DNA of 64,000 bases from a bacterium (GCA_023139105.1 JAGLOF010000004.1:1-64000), one strand, 5' to 3'; shown: positions 40,338 to 50,113, numbered from the stretch's first letter. Notes: generated by a model not told the origin, from the letters alone. Translations and numbers: made by a program.

Positions 40338-41381
40338 TTATGATCCTTTATTTCCTCTACTAATAATCCATCTTCGCGGATCCTGGCTAACCAAGTCTTC
40401 TTCTGTTACAATCTCTTCCAATATGCGGACAATGAGCTTGTCTTCGCGCTGCCCTGCCTCGCCCCTGAAGCGGGCTCTTTCACCTACAATTAATTCAATT
40501 GGTTCTGTAACCTTTCTATCGAGTATAACAATATCTCCCTTTTCCAGATCCAGAAGTTCTCCCATGGTAATTATGGATGTTCCCAATTCGGCCCTGAAAA
40601 TTACATCTGTATTTTCCACAGTATCATTTAATTTTTCAATATCCGTATTACTTTTTATCATAGACGAATGAGTTATCCAGGCATCAGATGTAAGTTTTTG
40701 TATAATGGGTTCAAGCACAAAATATGGAAAACAGATATTCAAAGGGAATGTAGTATTACGTACATTGACTTCAAGAAACAAGACCACGGCTGTTTCACTG
40801 GCTGGAGCAACCTGGGCAAATTGAGGATTCATCTCAAAACTTATCATATTGGTATGAAGCGCCACAGCCTTTTCCCAAGCTTCATCATAAATACTTAATA
40901 TACGTCGAATAATTTTACTTGCCACATTCTGTTCAATAACTGACAGAGATCTAATTTCACCCGTCTGCTTTCCCTCTCCGCCAAACAAACGTTCAATTGT
41001 CAAAAGTATCAAATCAGGAGAGACTTCAACAATACCCCGCCCCTCGTATTCTTCAATATCAAAAACCCAGATACAACCCGGATTTGACATTGCCATAGTA
41101 AATTCAAGAAAAGTTACCTGATCGATCGATAAAAGCTGAACATCAACAATTGTCCTTAAAAGTGTAGTCAGGTATGTCGCCAGCATACGCGAAAAACCTT
41201 CATGGATGGTTCTGAGGTTACGCAGTTGATCTTTTGAAACACGGTTGGGGTGCTTAAAGTCATAAAGATAATACTGCGCTTCTTTCTCAGGCTCTTCCTG
41301 CTCTGTAATAGGTTTTTCCGCAGACACATTATGCAATAACGCATTAATTTCGTCTTGTGAAAGAACTTCAGCCACGATCAA
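40338..41381 (-). CDS. fliM: Flagellar motor switch protein FliM
   Basis: VLSQDEINALLHN N-terminal CheY-binding motif; YDFKHPNRVSKDQLRNLRTIHEGFSRMLATYLT. Confidence 0.97.
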   Translation of the reverse strand: MIVAEVLSQDEINALLHNVSAEKPITEQEEPEKEAQYYLYDFKHPNRVSKDQLRNLRTIHEGFSRMLATYLTTLLRTIVDVQLLSIDQVTFLEFTMAMSNPGCIWVFDIEEYEGRGIVEVSPDLILLTIERLFGGEGKQTGEIRSLSVIEQNVASKIIRRILSIYDEAWEKAVALHTNMISFEMNPQFAQVAPASETAVVLFLEVNVRNTTFPLNICFPYFVLEPIIQKLTSDAWITHSSMIKSNTDIEKLNDTVENTDVIFRAELGTSIITMGELLDLEKGDIVILDRKVTEPIELIVGERARFRGEAGQREDKLIVRILEEIVTEEDLVSQDPRRWIISRGNKGS

Positions 41382-41387
41382 TCCCCT

Positions 41388-41948
41388 TTATTGCAGCACA
41401 TATTTTGAAAAATAGACCTTGACGCCACCATTAATGCCCAGAACATCACAGGCAATCTGAGCCAGCTCTTCTTTTAAAGCGTCTCTATTATTATAATCAC
41501 CAAAAAAAGTAAAAGTGCGCTTACCCAACTGATCTAAAATTCTATCCTGTAGCAGCGGCTCTCTCCTTGTCAGACGTTCGGCATTTTCAGGATCTGAAAA
41601 AGCAAACACCATGGAAGAGACAAAAAAATGTTTTCCTTCTGAAAAGGCCGGATTCACAACAAAATCTGCAAGTGTATAAACTGCTTCAGGATCAAAATCA
41701 TCATCTGTAACTTTTACAGCAGGGTCACTCTCTTTTTCTTCAGTAGGGTCACTCTCTTTTTCTTCAGCAGGGTCACTCTCTTTTTCTTCAGCAGGCTGCT
41801 CTGCATCTTCTATGACAAGTACTTCTACAGCTTCTATTGCCGAAGCCGGTTTTTTATTGGCAAACTGCGTAATGAGTAAATATGATATGCCAACTTCAAC
41901 TATTATTACACCCAGACCTATGCCAACCCACATTAATGTTTTTTGCAT
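41388..41948 (-). CDS. fliL: Flagellar basal body-associated protein FliL
   Basis: N-terminal TM; VYTLADFVVNPAFSEGKHFFVSSMVFAF..RIDILG-type RILDQLGKRTF. Confidence 0.85.
   Translation of the reverse strand: MQKTLMWVGIGLGVIIVEVGISYLLITQFANKKPASAIEAVEVLVIEDAEQPAEEKESDPAEEKESDPTEEKESDPAVKVTDDDFDPEAVYTLADFVVNPAFSEGKHFFVSSMVFAFSDPENAERLTRREPLLQDRILDQLGKRTFTFFGDYNNRDALKEELAQIACDVLGINGGVKVYFSKYVLQ
41716..41794. repeat. 24-bp in-frame tandem repeat (3 copies) in fliL
   Basis: (CAGYAGGGTCACTCTCTTTTTCTT)x3, encoding EEKESDPA/T repeats. Confidence 0.95.
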
Positions 41949-42016
41949 TACATCTTCCCCAATGAGTTAAATAATTTCACTTAACAGCAATACACAGCAT
42001 ATCCAGGAGAAATATT

Positions 42017-42032
42017 AGCAAGCCGTATGCCA
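42017..42032 (-). promoter_or_regulatory. Sigma-54 promoter for the fliL-fliM operon
   Basis: Minus strand TGGCATACGGCTTGCT, 69 bp upstream of the fliL ATG. Confidence 0.85.
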
Positions 42033-42237
42033 CGACACACTCATAATCGTAGAATAAATTTTTACTTATTAACTAATTGTTTTTATTGAAGTTAAAATAG
42101 AATATTCAATCTACATAATACATGCCATATACATGCACCGGGAATTAGTGGGGAATTTTTATCCAGCGGGTATCACTTTTTGAACTCAGGTAGATAAAAA
42201 ATAACGCCCATGCTGAATCAAGCAGATAGGCTGAAGG

Positions 42238-42376
42238 GCCAAATAACAAATCTCAAATTCCAAATTCCAAATTCCAAATTCCAAATTCCAAATTTCAAAT
42301 TTCAACTCCTCATGTCAACATCAGAGTCTTATTTTCTTTTTTTGTTATTTGTTATTTGTTATTTGTTATTTGTTAA
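42238..42376. repeat. Heptanucleotide element: (CAAATTC)n and (TTATTTG)n arms in inverted orientation
   Basis: CAAATAACAAATCTCAAATTCCAAATTCC... then TTGTTATTTGTTATTTGTTATTTG. Confidence 0.9.
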
Positions 42377-42386
42377 GGGCAATGTT

Positions 42387-43103
42387 CTAACGAGGCAGGC
42401 GTATATCATCAAAATCCAGCAGTATCTCTACACGGCGATTCTTGGCCCGGTTTTCAACACTCGTATTGGGCAGAAGTGGTCTGAATTCACCCAAACTATT
42501 GGTCGAAAACATGAGTGGGCTCAGATTTCTTACATCCACAAAATACTTAACAACACTAAATGCCCTGTGCCATGCAAGCTCCCAGTTTGAATTGAAACGT
42601 GCCGTACGAATCGGCAGACTATCCGTGTGGCCTTCCACACGAACCTTGCAATTGAGCATTATCACCATCATTGCCAGATGATCTAAAATGGGATATACAA
42701 TTGGTTTGATCTCAGTATCGCCTGACATGAACAAGAGTGCAGAATTGAGACGTATTGTCAAGCCGCCTTCACGCATTTCAATTCCCACACCATTCTCAAT
42801 CTGCATCTCAAAAACATAACGTTCAATATCTTCCATTGATTTCATCATGACCTGGCTCTGCATATTGGGCATGGTAGATTGATTCTGTTTGGCTATGATA
42901 GATGAGCCGTCCTGCTCAAGCAGCACACCCATTGAACCACGCAAAGAGCCCATGGCTTTCCTGAACTTAATCAGTTCTGTCGTGGAAAAGGATACAATAA
43001 GAATAAAGAATGTCATGAGCAAAGTTACCATATCACCATAGGTCGCCATCCAAGCTGCTATGCCTTCCTCCACAGGTTGTTTTTTCTTTTTTGCCATGAT
43101 CAA
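42387..43103 (-). CDS. motB: Flagellar motor stator protein MotB
   Basis: WMATYGDMVTLLMTFFILIVSFS; VRVEGHTDSLPI..NWELAWHRAFSVVKYF (OmpA-like). Confidence 0.96.
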   Translation of the reverse strand: MIMAKKKKQPVEEGIAAWMATYGDMVTLLMTFFILIVSFSTTELIKFRKAMGSLRGSMGVLLEQDGSSIIAKQNQSTMPNMQSQVMMKSMEDIERYVFEMQIENGVGIEMREGGLTIRLNSALLFMSGDTEIKPIVYPILDHLAMMVIMLNCKVRVEGHTDSLPIRTARFNSNWELAWHRAFSVVKYFVDVRNLSPLMFSTNSLGEFRPLLPNTSVENRAKNRRVEILLDFDDIRLPR

Positions 43104-43906
43104 CCGTCCTCGCCCAATGATTCTTTCCGGTCTTTTGGTGCCAGGAATGTCAACAACTTATCCTTCAAAAGACGTGGATTATCTCCGGCCTGAATAGAAC
43201 AAATGCCTTCAATTGCCAACTGACGCGTTAATACTTCAGATATTGAGCGCTCCTTCAACTTACCTGCAATGGGTGTAAAAACCAAGTTGGCAAAGATAAC
43301 ACCATAAAGAGTGGTAACCAGGGCTACAGCCATACCAGCACCAATTTTTGATGGATCCGACAGAGACTGAAGCATCTGAATGAGACCTATCAATGTACCA
43401 ACCATACCAAAGGCCGGTGCATAACCGGCAAGTGCCTTAAAAATACTCTGTCCCATCAAATGCCTGTCTTCCAGATAATCCAGTTCAGTATTCATCAGCT
43501 GTCGCAGGATCTCCATTTCAGTACCATCAACCATAAGCTGAAGGCCTTTTTTCATGAAGGCATCATCCATATCGGCAATATCTTTTTCCAGAGAGAGTAA
43601 GCCTTCAACTCTTGCACGACGGGAGAGGTCTATCAATTTCTCAATAAGCTCATCTACAGGAATTGCCTTATGCAAAAACGCCTTTTTAGTAACATTCATC
43701 ACACCGAGAAAGTCTTTAAGCGGATATTGAGTCAGAGTAGCCGCTATTGTACCACCCATGACAATTATAAATGCATCAATCTTGAAAAAAAAGCTTGCAC
43801 CCGGCTTCATGAAGATGGCAACACCCATAAGAAGAAAACCACCTGTCATACCTAATATCGTCGAGAGATCCATACTCAATATCCTATAATTTGTGATGCC
43901 CGGCAA
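43100..43906 (-). CDS. motA: Flagellar motor stator protein MotA
   Basis: ILGMTGGFLLMGVAIFM; GYAPAFGMVGTLIGLIQMLQSLSDPSKIGAGMAVALVTTLYGVIFANLVFTPIAGKL. Confidence 0.96.
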   Translation of the reverse strand: MPGITNYRILSMDLSTILGMTGGFLLMGVAIFMKPGASFFFKIDAFIIVMGGTIAATLTQYPLKDFLGVMNVTKKAFLHKAIPVDELIEKLIDLSRRARVEGLLSLEKDIADMDDAFMKKGLQLMVDGTEMEILRQLMNTELDYLEDRHLMGQSIFKALAGYAPAFGMVGTLIGLIQMLQSLSDPSKIGAGMAVALVTTLYGVIFANLVFTPIAGKLKERSISEVLTRQLAIEGICSIQAGDNPRLLKDKLLTFLAPKDRKESLGEDG

Positions 43907-43916
43907 AAGTAATCTC

Positions 43917-43949
43917 TCTGTCAGGGCATGGAATCCAAGCCCTGACAGA
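43917..43949. terminator. Strong 11-bp perfect stem-loop between flgE and motA (attenuator/terminator/processing site)
   Basis: TCTGTCAGGGC-atggaatccaa-GCCCTGACAGA; no strong U-tract follows on the minus strand. Confidence 0.55.
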
Positions 43950-43982
43950 AAATGCGTAAAGCCTGGCTAACCTGTTAAAAAA

Positions 43983-45962
43983 TTATCGTTTCAACTGCAC
44001 TATCTCTTGAAGCAAAGTATCTGACGTAGTTATTACACGGCTGTTAGCCTGGAAACCGCGTTGAGCCACAATCATATCCGTAAACTCTTTTGCAAGATCA
44101 ACATTGGACATCTCCAGGGCACCTGAGTTTATAGATCCTTGAATACCTGCGCCAATACGACCCTTAACCGGCGTGCCGGAGTTAGCCGAGCGTATATACA
44201 TATTATCTCCTGAACGCGTCAAGCCTGCCGGATTATTAAATGAAGCCAGCACGATCTGCGCCAGCGTCTGTGAAATACCATTGGAAAAATGACCGGCAAT
44301 CTCACCCTGCTCATCAATAGATATTGTCTGCAGGTTACCCATTCCATATCCATCCTGATGCTTGGCAACCGTTGTAGTTGGCGCATCAAGCTGTGTAATA
44401 CCGCCAAAAGTACCCGAATCTCCGGCATCCAGGTCTATAGTCATGGTATCTGCACCACCTCCTGGCGTGAAAGTAAGAGGCTGCCCGCTATCTACAATAG
44501 CTACTGCCAGGCTTCCGTCATTGTTAAAATGCAGGGAGCCTTTATTACCAGTAGTAGGAATAATATCACCGTTGTCCACTGTCACTTCCCATGACCAGAT
44601 ATTGGGAGACCCTTCAGAAGAGACATTGACCATATTATAAGCAACGGTATGTTCTCCGCCTTTTGAGTCAAATACTGTAATGCTGGCACTGTGCGTACCT
44701 GCATCACGACCCGCTTGAGTAGTGTTGAATCCGGGCAAAGTGATACTGGAACCATTGGAATCTTCATCTAAAAATGTAAGGGATGCAACAGAATTGGAAT
44801 CGCCGGGAATAGCGTCTTTGATTTCAATCTGGCCTGTGGAAGACACTGTTGCAGTAGCACCTGAAAATGCAGAGTTCAAGGCTGTAATCAATGCAGCAAC
44901 ATCATCACCTGCAGCGTATATATAGGTTGAACTGACTACTGTTCCATCGGGATTTACTCCGGCAATATTAAACTTGTCACCTACTGATATATCATTCCCC
45001 ACCATGGGCATATCATTCAATAGGGTAGTAGCCTCCAGGCCTTTTGCAGATGTTCCTGCAGTGAAATCAAGAGCAGCAATGGCACCTGCACCTGTAAGTA
45101 CTACTGTGGTGTTACTGCCACCACTATCTTTTGTTATTATTTGCACTACATCATTCCCACCGTTTTGTACAACTTTGGCCTCAACTTCACCCTTAAGATC
45201 ATTGTTGGCAATCTGATTATTAATATCAGCTACCATGTCACTTATTGATGAATAGTCCTGGTCCAGGATTATATCATCATCAACAGTACTACCCTGATCA
45301 TCATCTACTTCTATATTCAAGGTTTGATTGCCTCCTGCATAAGTCAGAGACGGCACTCCTGCAGCCGTTACCTGCGCAGCCATGGCAAAATCACCACCAA
45401 GAACCTGTGAAAGGGCCTGTGTATCGGCATTGAGGTTACAATAATACTGAATCTCTTCAGTAGCCCTGGCCGGAGATTTCTGGCCGAATGGCAGTACAAC
45501 TCCCTGTACTTTTGCGCTGGATAAAATCTCACCCTGATCATTGGCCAGTACACCTTGAACAATATTCCCTGTTTTAGGACTCACAAGACGACCGTCACCA
45601 TCTACAACAAAATTACCTGCACGGGTATAGTAATCGGCATTTCCATCGGAGACTACAAAAAAGGCACTGCCCTGAATTGCAAGGTCTGTAATCACACCTG
45701 TTGTTTCCAGGTTACCCTGGTTGAAATTCACATCAATACTGGCAATAGATGCTCCCAGACCAACCTGGCGAGGATTAATACCACCATGAGTAGCACGCGG
45801 GCGCGTAGATGATTTAAGCATCTGTGTCAGACTCTCTTCAAATGTAACACGGCCTGATTTAAATCCAACCGTATTAATGTTGGCAATATTATTACCTATT
45901 ACATCCATCTTGACCTGATGGTTTTGCAAGCCGGAAACACCGGCAAAAAGTGAACGCATCAT
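43983..45962 (-). CDS. flgE: Flagellar hook protein FlgE (likely ATG at 45962, not 45989)
   Basis: MMRSLFAGVSGLQNHQVKMDVIGNNIANINTVGFKSGRVTFEESLTQ; C-terminal NVDLAKEFTDMIVAQRGFQANSRVITTSDTLLQEIVQLKR. Confidence 0.97.
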   Translation of the reverse strand: MMRSLFAGVSGLQNHQVKMDVIGNNIANINTVGFKSGRVTFEESLTQMLKSSTRPRATHGGINPRQVGLGASIASIDVNFNQGNLETTGVITDLAIQGSAFFVVSDGNADYYTRAGNFVVDGDGRLVSPKTGNIVQGVLANDQGEILSSAKVQGVVLPFGQKSPARATEEIQYYCNLNADTQALSQVLGGDFAMAAQVTAAGVPSLTYAGGNQTLNIEVDDDQGSTVDDDIILDQDYSSISDMVADINNQIANNDLKGEVEAKVVQNGGNDVVQIITKDSGGSNTTVVLTGAGAIAALDFTAGTSAKGLEATTLLNDMPMVGNDISVGDKFNIAGVNPDGTVVSSTYIYAAGDDVAALITALNSAFSGATATVSSTGQIEIKDAIPGDSNSVASLTFLDEDSNGSSITLPGFNTTQAGRDAGTHSASITVFDSKGGEHTVAYNMVNVSSEGSPNIWSWEVTVDNGDIIPTTGNKGSLHFNNDGSLAVAIVDSGQPLTFTPGGGADTMTIDLDAGDSGTFGGITQLDAPTTTVAKHQDGYGMGNLQTISIDEQGEIAGHFSNGISQTLAQIVLASFNNPAGLTRSGDNMYIRSANSGTPVKGRIGAGIQGSINSGALEMSNVDLAKEFTDMIVAQRGFQANSRVITTSDTLLQEIVQLKR

Positions 45963-46047
45963 AAGTTTTTTCTCCTGTCCTTTCTCCACGTCAGTCAGTC
46001 GGTGGAGACAGAGCCTCCTCTATTGAGGTCCGGCCCGAATTAAATTG

Positions 46048-46431
46048 TCAGACTATAACAGCACTGTCAATATTAGTAAAAACATTGTTTTTCATCTGCT
46101 CACCGCCAATGGCAGTAATTACCGTATGATTCTTGACACTGACTATAAAAGCAGTATTATCCATGAGCACTACAGACTCACGCCCGCCCTTTTCAGCTAT
46201 CTGATTAACACCTGTCTTAAGGCGCTGCATTTCATGCACTGAAAGCGGCAATCCCCGCATCCGTATACGTTCCATGGCATGCGTAGAGAACTGCAGATCT
46301 TTCTGTTCCTGAATCTGCTGAGCGAGTACATCATGAAAAGCTTGTCCTGCTGGTACCGGCCCCGTTTGTCCTGCCTTGCCGCTCTCCGGCCCTACCGGCC
46401 TGACACCTACGCCGCTTACATGATCAACCAC
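46048..46431 (-). CDS. Flagellar operon protein (TIGR02530-like, FlbD-region family)
   Basis: FHDVLAQQIQEQKDLQFSTHAMERIRMRGLPLSVHEMQRLKTGVNQIAEKGGRESVVLMDNTAFIVSVKNHTVITAI; between flgD and flgE. Confidence 0.85.
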   Translation of the reverse strand: MVDHVSGVGVRPVGPESGKAGQTGPVPAGQAFHDVLAQQIQEQKDLQFSTHAMERIRMRGLPLSVHEMQRLKTGVNQIAEKGGRESVVLMDNTAFIVSVKNHTVITAIGGEQMKNNVFTNIDSAVIV

Positions 46432-46463
46432 TTATTTCCTCCTTTTCATGTCAGGCATGATGA

Positions 46464-47138
46464 TCATGAATTATTTGCCTCATAAATAGATAAAATCAAA
46501 GCCGGATTTACAGGCTGATCTCCTATAAAGAGCCATGGCTGTCCTTCAGCTACCTGTATACCACTTACATGCCCAATCATATAGGGATTCAATTGTGTCT
46601 CAGCTCCGCCGTCAGTCTGATATTCTACCTGTACTGTGTACTGCCCATTTGCCACGGCATTACCCGCCTCATCCAGACCATCCCAGCTTATTCGCTGATC
46701 TCCGGCATCCAGCACACCTTCAGAGAGTGTCCTGATCACTTGACCGTCTTCATTGGTAATGTCAACAGTGACAAGACCTGAATTAGAGAGATAAAAACCA
46801 ATATCAGCTGATACGCCTTCATCTGATTGATAGAGTGTATCACTGGCAAAATGGACTTCCTTGCCGATAAGACTGGTCATCATAGTATTGTTTAATGCAA
46901 GTGTCAAATCATTACCGGCACCCATGGTATCATTGATATTCCAAAGCTGTTCCAATGAGCTGAACTGTGAAAGCTGCGCCACAAATTCAGAATTATCCAT
47001 GGGATTCATAGGGTCCTGATGCTTTAGCTGAGTTGTAAGAAGAAGTAAGAACTCTTCTTTACCCATGTCACTTTTACCTGTGTTTGTCGTTGTCTGTGAT
47101 GCCGCATAGGCACCGGACAGATCACTAATAGAAGCCAT
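46464..47138 (-). CDS. flgD: Flagellar hook capping protein FlgD
   Basis: MGKEEFLLLLTTQLKHQDPMNPMDNSEFVAQLSQFSSLEQLWNIN. Confidence 0.96.
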   Translation of the reverse strand: MASISDLSGAYAASQTTTNTGKSDMGKEEFLLLLTTQLKHQDPMNPMDNSEFVAQLSQFSSLEQLWNINDTMGAGNDLTLALNNTMMTSLIGKEVHFASDTLYQSDEGVSADIGFYLSNSGLVTVDITNEDGQVIRTLSEGVLDAGDQRISWDGLDEAGNAVANGQYTVQVEYQTDGGAETQLNPYMIGHVSGIQVAEGQPWLFIGDQPVNPALILSIYEANNS

Positions 47139-47160
47139 TATATTTTTCCTTTCTCAGCCA

Positions 47161-48747
47161 TCAGGCCTCAAGCTCCATTGAGTTATAGCCGAAATCTCTT
47201 TTCTTATGCTGACGTGGCTGTTGGTCTTCATCATGCTGCCTCTCATCATCTGCCTGCATCTCATGTTGAGCCTGACTATACCGATAAGACCTGTTCTCCG
47301 TACCATTATTGGTTGATGACTGCTGCGAGAGATCAATATTTACCGAACCGGTATCAAGCCCCTCTTTCATCAGAGCCAACTTCAACTCTGGCAGAGATTG
47401 ATTGATCAGTGTCTTAACTTCAACGGACTCCACTACAAAACGCACTTCCACCAGACCCTTGATCGATTCAACTTCAATCTGAACCTGCCCCAGGGATTGT
47501 GGCTTCAACGATAATGTTACCTTGGAATCTCCCTTAAGGATCATCCGCGATATTACAGGCCTGATCTGTTCAACCACAGCATCACGCAGCACAAATGGTT
47601 GTGAGGCTGCTGCTTTCTGTACATGCGTCATTGAATTTAAAGAAGATGTCTTGCTCTCTCTGTTTTCAGAGATTCCGGCCAGAATGGAATCGATTTTCTC
47701 CACAGTTTTAGAAGCTCCGGCCTGTTGTTGCTGCACGTTCCTGACATCGCCTCCTGCATTACCCGCATGCTGCTTAAAGGCACGAGCAGCATGATTCGGA
47801 TCAGCCTTGCTGCTATCTGCTACCTGTGTTTCTATATTGCCAACATGCTTTGATCTGCTTCTTCCCGAATGTTTTAATTTATTCGCAGATTTAACAGACG
47901 GATCTTTTACAAGTTCAAGACCATTCAAAACTACTCCTTGTTTCTCTGTAGTTTGACCCGTCTGTGATTGGGCAGCCATATTCTTCAGAGGCGTCTCAGC
48001 TATAGCCATCTTCGAAGTTCCCAGAGCATCTTTCTCAATTTTAGAGGCTCTGGCCTGCAAGGCGGCTGCTACATTTTTTTGAACTGTCTCAGTTGCAGCC
48101 ATCTTCTGAGTTCCCGGGGTATTGTTCTCAATGTTCATTTTTCCGTTTTTCAATTGCTGCAATCCGGAATCCTGAACTTCACCCTTTAAGCCAGCCGTCA
48201 CAGTCTCTTTGATCGATGCATCAACATCAACACCGGTAGATCCGAACGCTTTATTACTCTCTGCAACTATGCTTGCTATCACTGATTTGACAGCTGCATT
48301 TACTCCGGAAATGTTGGATTTTCCATGCCCTCCTGTTTCAAGATTTCCAGACACTTCTGAAGATCCATTCTTGTCAGCTCCCGATAGAGTGCCCTCAGAT
48401 GTTTCAGGCAATGTCTTCTGCAGCATTGGCATTTTCCGTAAGAGAGAGACTCCACCACCTTGAAGCTTTACATTCAGTAACTGTAAATCTTTGTCAGGCA
48501 ACTTCTTCTCAAGAGTCAAAGGCGGTGCATGACCTTGCTTCAACACCTTCTTCGGCGATGTTGCCAGGCCAAGCTGCCATTGCGGCAGAGTGGCAGGATT
48601 GTTACTCTGTCCTACCATTGAGGCAAAGAACCCCCCGAAAAGGGCTGCCTCCTCCGCATTGAGCTGCTTTTGCACCGGCGACGTAGCCGCACCTTTGCTT
48701 TGAGGATTTTGAACGCCTAACAGCAACACTCCACAACTCTGTGCCAT
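47161..48747 (-). CDS. fliK: Flagellar hook-length control protein FliK
   Basis: C-terminal KVTLSLKPQSLGQVQIEVESIKGLVEVRFVVESVEVKTLINQSLPELKLALMKEGLDTGSVNIDLS. Confidence 0.93.
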   Translation of the reverse strand: MAQSCGVLLLGVQNPQSKGAATSPVQKQLNAEEAALFGGFFASMVGQSNNPATLPQWQLGLATSPKKVLKQGHAPPLTLEKKLPDKDLQLLNVKLQGGGVSLLRKMPMLQKTLPETSEGTLSGADKNGSSEVSGNLETGGHGKSNISGVNAAVKSVIASIVAESNKAFGSTGVDVDASIKETVTAGLKGEVQDSGLQQLKNGKMNIENNTPGTQKMAATETVQKNVAAALQARASKIEKDALGTSKMAIAETPLKNMAAQSQTGQTTEKQGVVLNGLELVKDPSVKSANKLKHSGRSRSKHVGNIETQVADSSKADPNHAARAFKQHAGNAGGDVRNVQQQQAGASKTVEKIDSILAGISENRESKTSSLNSMTHVQKAAASQPFVLRDAVVEQIRPVISRMILKGDSKVTLSLKPQSLGQVQIEVESIKGLVEVRFVVESVEVKTLINQSLPELKLALMKEGLDTGSVNIDLSQQSSTNNGTENRSYRYSQAQHEMQADDERQHDEDQQPRQHKKRDFGYNSMELEA

Positions 48748-49661
48748 TAGTTATTACTCCCCATTTTTTTGGTTAAGCGAGCCGCTTGGCTCACGGTTAA
48801 TTGTGCCATGATTTTCCCTGCCGCCCGTTCTTTCATCTGGCTGAGAATCATGGATAGTTCATTATCACTCAGTTTCGCCAATATCTTTGCCGCCTCTGCT
48901 GGCCGCATAGTCTCATAAATCTTGGCCATACGGCGCGTATTTACCTGATTCTGACGCTGTTTTTCAACTTTTGTAAGCGGAACTTCAGCTGAGGCTGGCC
49001 TGGTGGCCTGGTGCTCAATGAGGCGGCGTATTACCTCTTCAGGAAGAGTCTTCTCCATATAATCCAACCTCTCCTTCAAGGATGCATTCTCATCCTTTAA
49101 TCCACCAAGCATTTCAGCCATTTCATCTTTCCCCTCAACCTGCCTTTCAAGATCCGCCAGCCTGCTATTTTTATCACGCACTCTATCTCTTAATTGTGAA
49201 AGTGCCTGTAAAAACTTCTGCTGTCCGCCGGGATCAGAGAGATATAAACCTCTTTTTACTGCGGTATCTTTCACAGCTTCATCCATTTGCGGCAGGCCGG
49301 AAGTATCTGCGATAGTGGTTGAACCTATTACTGCAAGGGAATCCGGCCTTGCCAGGCTGTCTGCCACCAAACTATCTGCAAGTGCCAGGCTGTCCGCCAG
49401 TGCCAAACTATCCGCAAGTACCAAGCTGTCCGCAGCACTGATAATGCCACTATCTTCAACAAATGGTGGTGCAAAAGCAAACCACATAGTCGCAAGAACA
49501 ACAGGAAATGACACAGCCAGAATAATAATTAACGGTAAGGGCGGCCCACCTTTACCACTCTTTTCTTTGACACTACCACTTTGATCATCCGATTCCCCCT
49601 CGAGGCTGGAAAACTCCTCCTCTTCCGGTTCACCAAGTCCATCAACTTCATCTATTCCCAT
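48747..49661 (-). CDS. MotE-like/MgtE-N-domain flagellar protein
   Basis: TM segment, ADSLALADSLAL repeats, coiled coil, RRMAKIYETMRPAEAAKILAKLSDNELSMILSQMKERAAGKIMAQL; between fliJ and fliK. Confidence 0.85.
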   Translation of the reverse strand: MGIDEVDGLGEPEEEEFSSLEGESDDQSGSVKEKSGKGGPPLPLIIILAVSFPVVLATMWFAFAPPFVEDSGIISAADSLVLADSLALADSLALADSLVADSLARPDSLAVIGSTTIADTSGLPQMDEAVKDTAVKRGLYLSDPGGQQKFLQALSQLRDRVRDKNSRLADLERQVEGKDEMAEMLGGLKDENASLKERLDYMEKTLPEEVIRRLIEHQATRPASAEVPLTKVEKQRQNQVNTRRMAKIYETMRPAEAAKILAKLSDNELSMILSQMKERAAGKIMAQLTVSQAARLTKKMGSNN

Positions 49662-49663
49662 GA

Positions 49664-50113
49664 TTACTTCCTATCATTGCCAAAGTGTGTAATGGCCACA
49701 TCGTCAATCAGCGCTTGTTCTTTACGGGCAAATTCCGCCAGATATGCCTCCCGCTGCCTGGACTTCAAATTCTCCAACATTTTACGTTCTTTTGCCGCCT
49801 CTAAAAGTGCATTCCGCCGAAGAACTACTTTTGTCTTAGCCTCTTTAATACGCACACATTGCCGAGACATATCGTTCTCTATCTTTTTTTTATAACGGTA
49901 CCGGCAATCCATTTCATAAGGATTAAACCGCTCTCCCTGCCTCATTTGTTCTATAGCATCTCTCTCCCTTGAGAGTTTTGACTCCAATTCTTTTAACCTG
50001 TCTTCTTCTTTGACTAATTCTATCTGCGCTCTGGCCAGATCCATCTGCCGCTGCCGTTCGGCCTCAGCCCTCATGTCCATTACTTTTTCAAGCCTGAATT
50101 TAAACTTTTTCAT
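49664..50113 (-). CDS. fliJ: Flagellar export protein FliJ
   Basis: MKKFKFRLEKVMDMRAEAERQRQMDLARAQ; coiled coil, follows fliI. Confidence 0.9.
   Translation of the reverse strand: MKKFKFRLEKVMDMRAEAERQRQMDLARAQIELVKEEDRLKELESKLSRERDAIEQMRQGERFNPYEMDCRYRYKKKIENDMSRQCVRIKEAKTKVVLRRNALLEAAKERKMLENLKSRQREAYLAEFARKEQALIDDVAITHFGNDRK

Noticed and set aside
42238-42376. CRISPR or iteron array
   Set aside because: Heptamers are contiguous and low-complexity; no spacers or replication gene.
42210-42590. 126-aa plus-strand ORF
   Set aside because: Made of the heptamer repeat and antisense motB.
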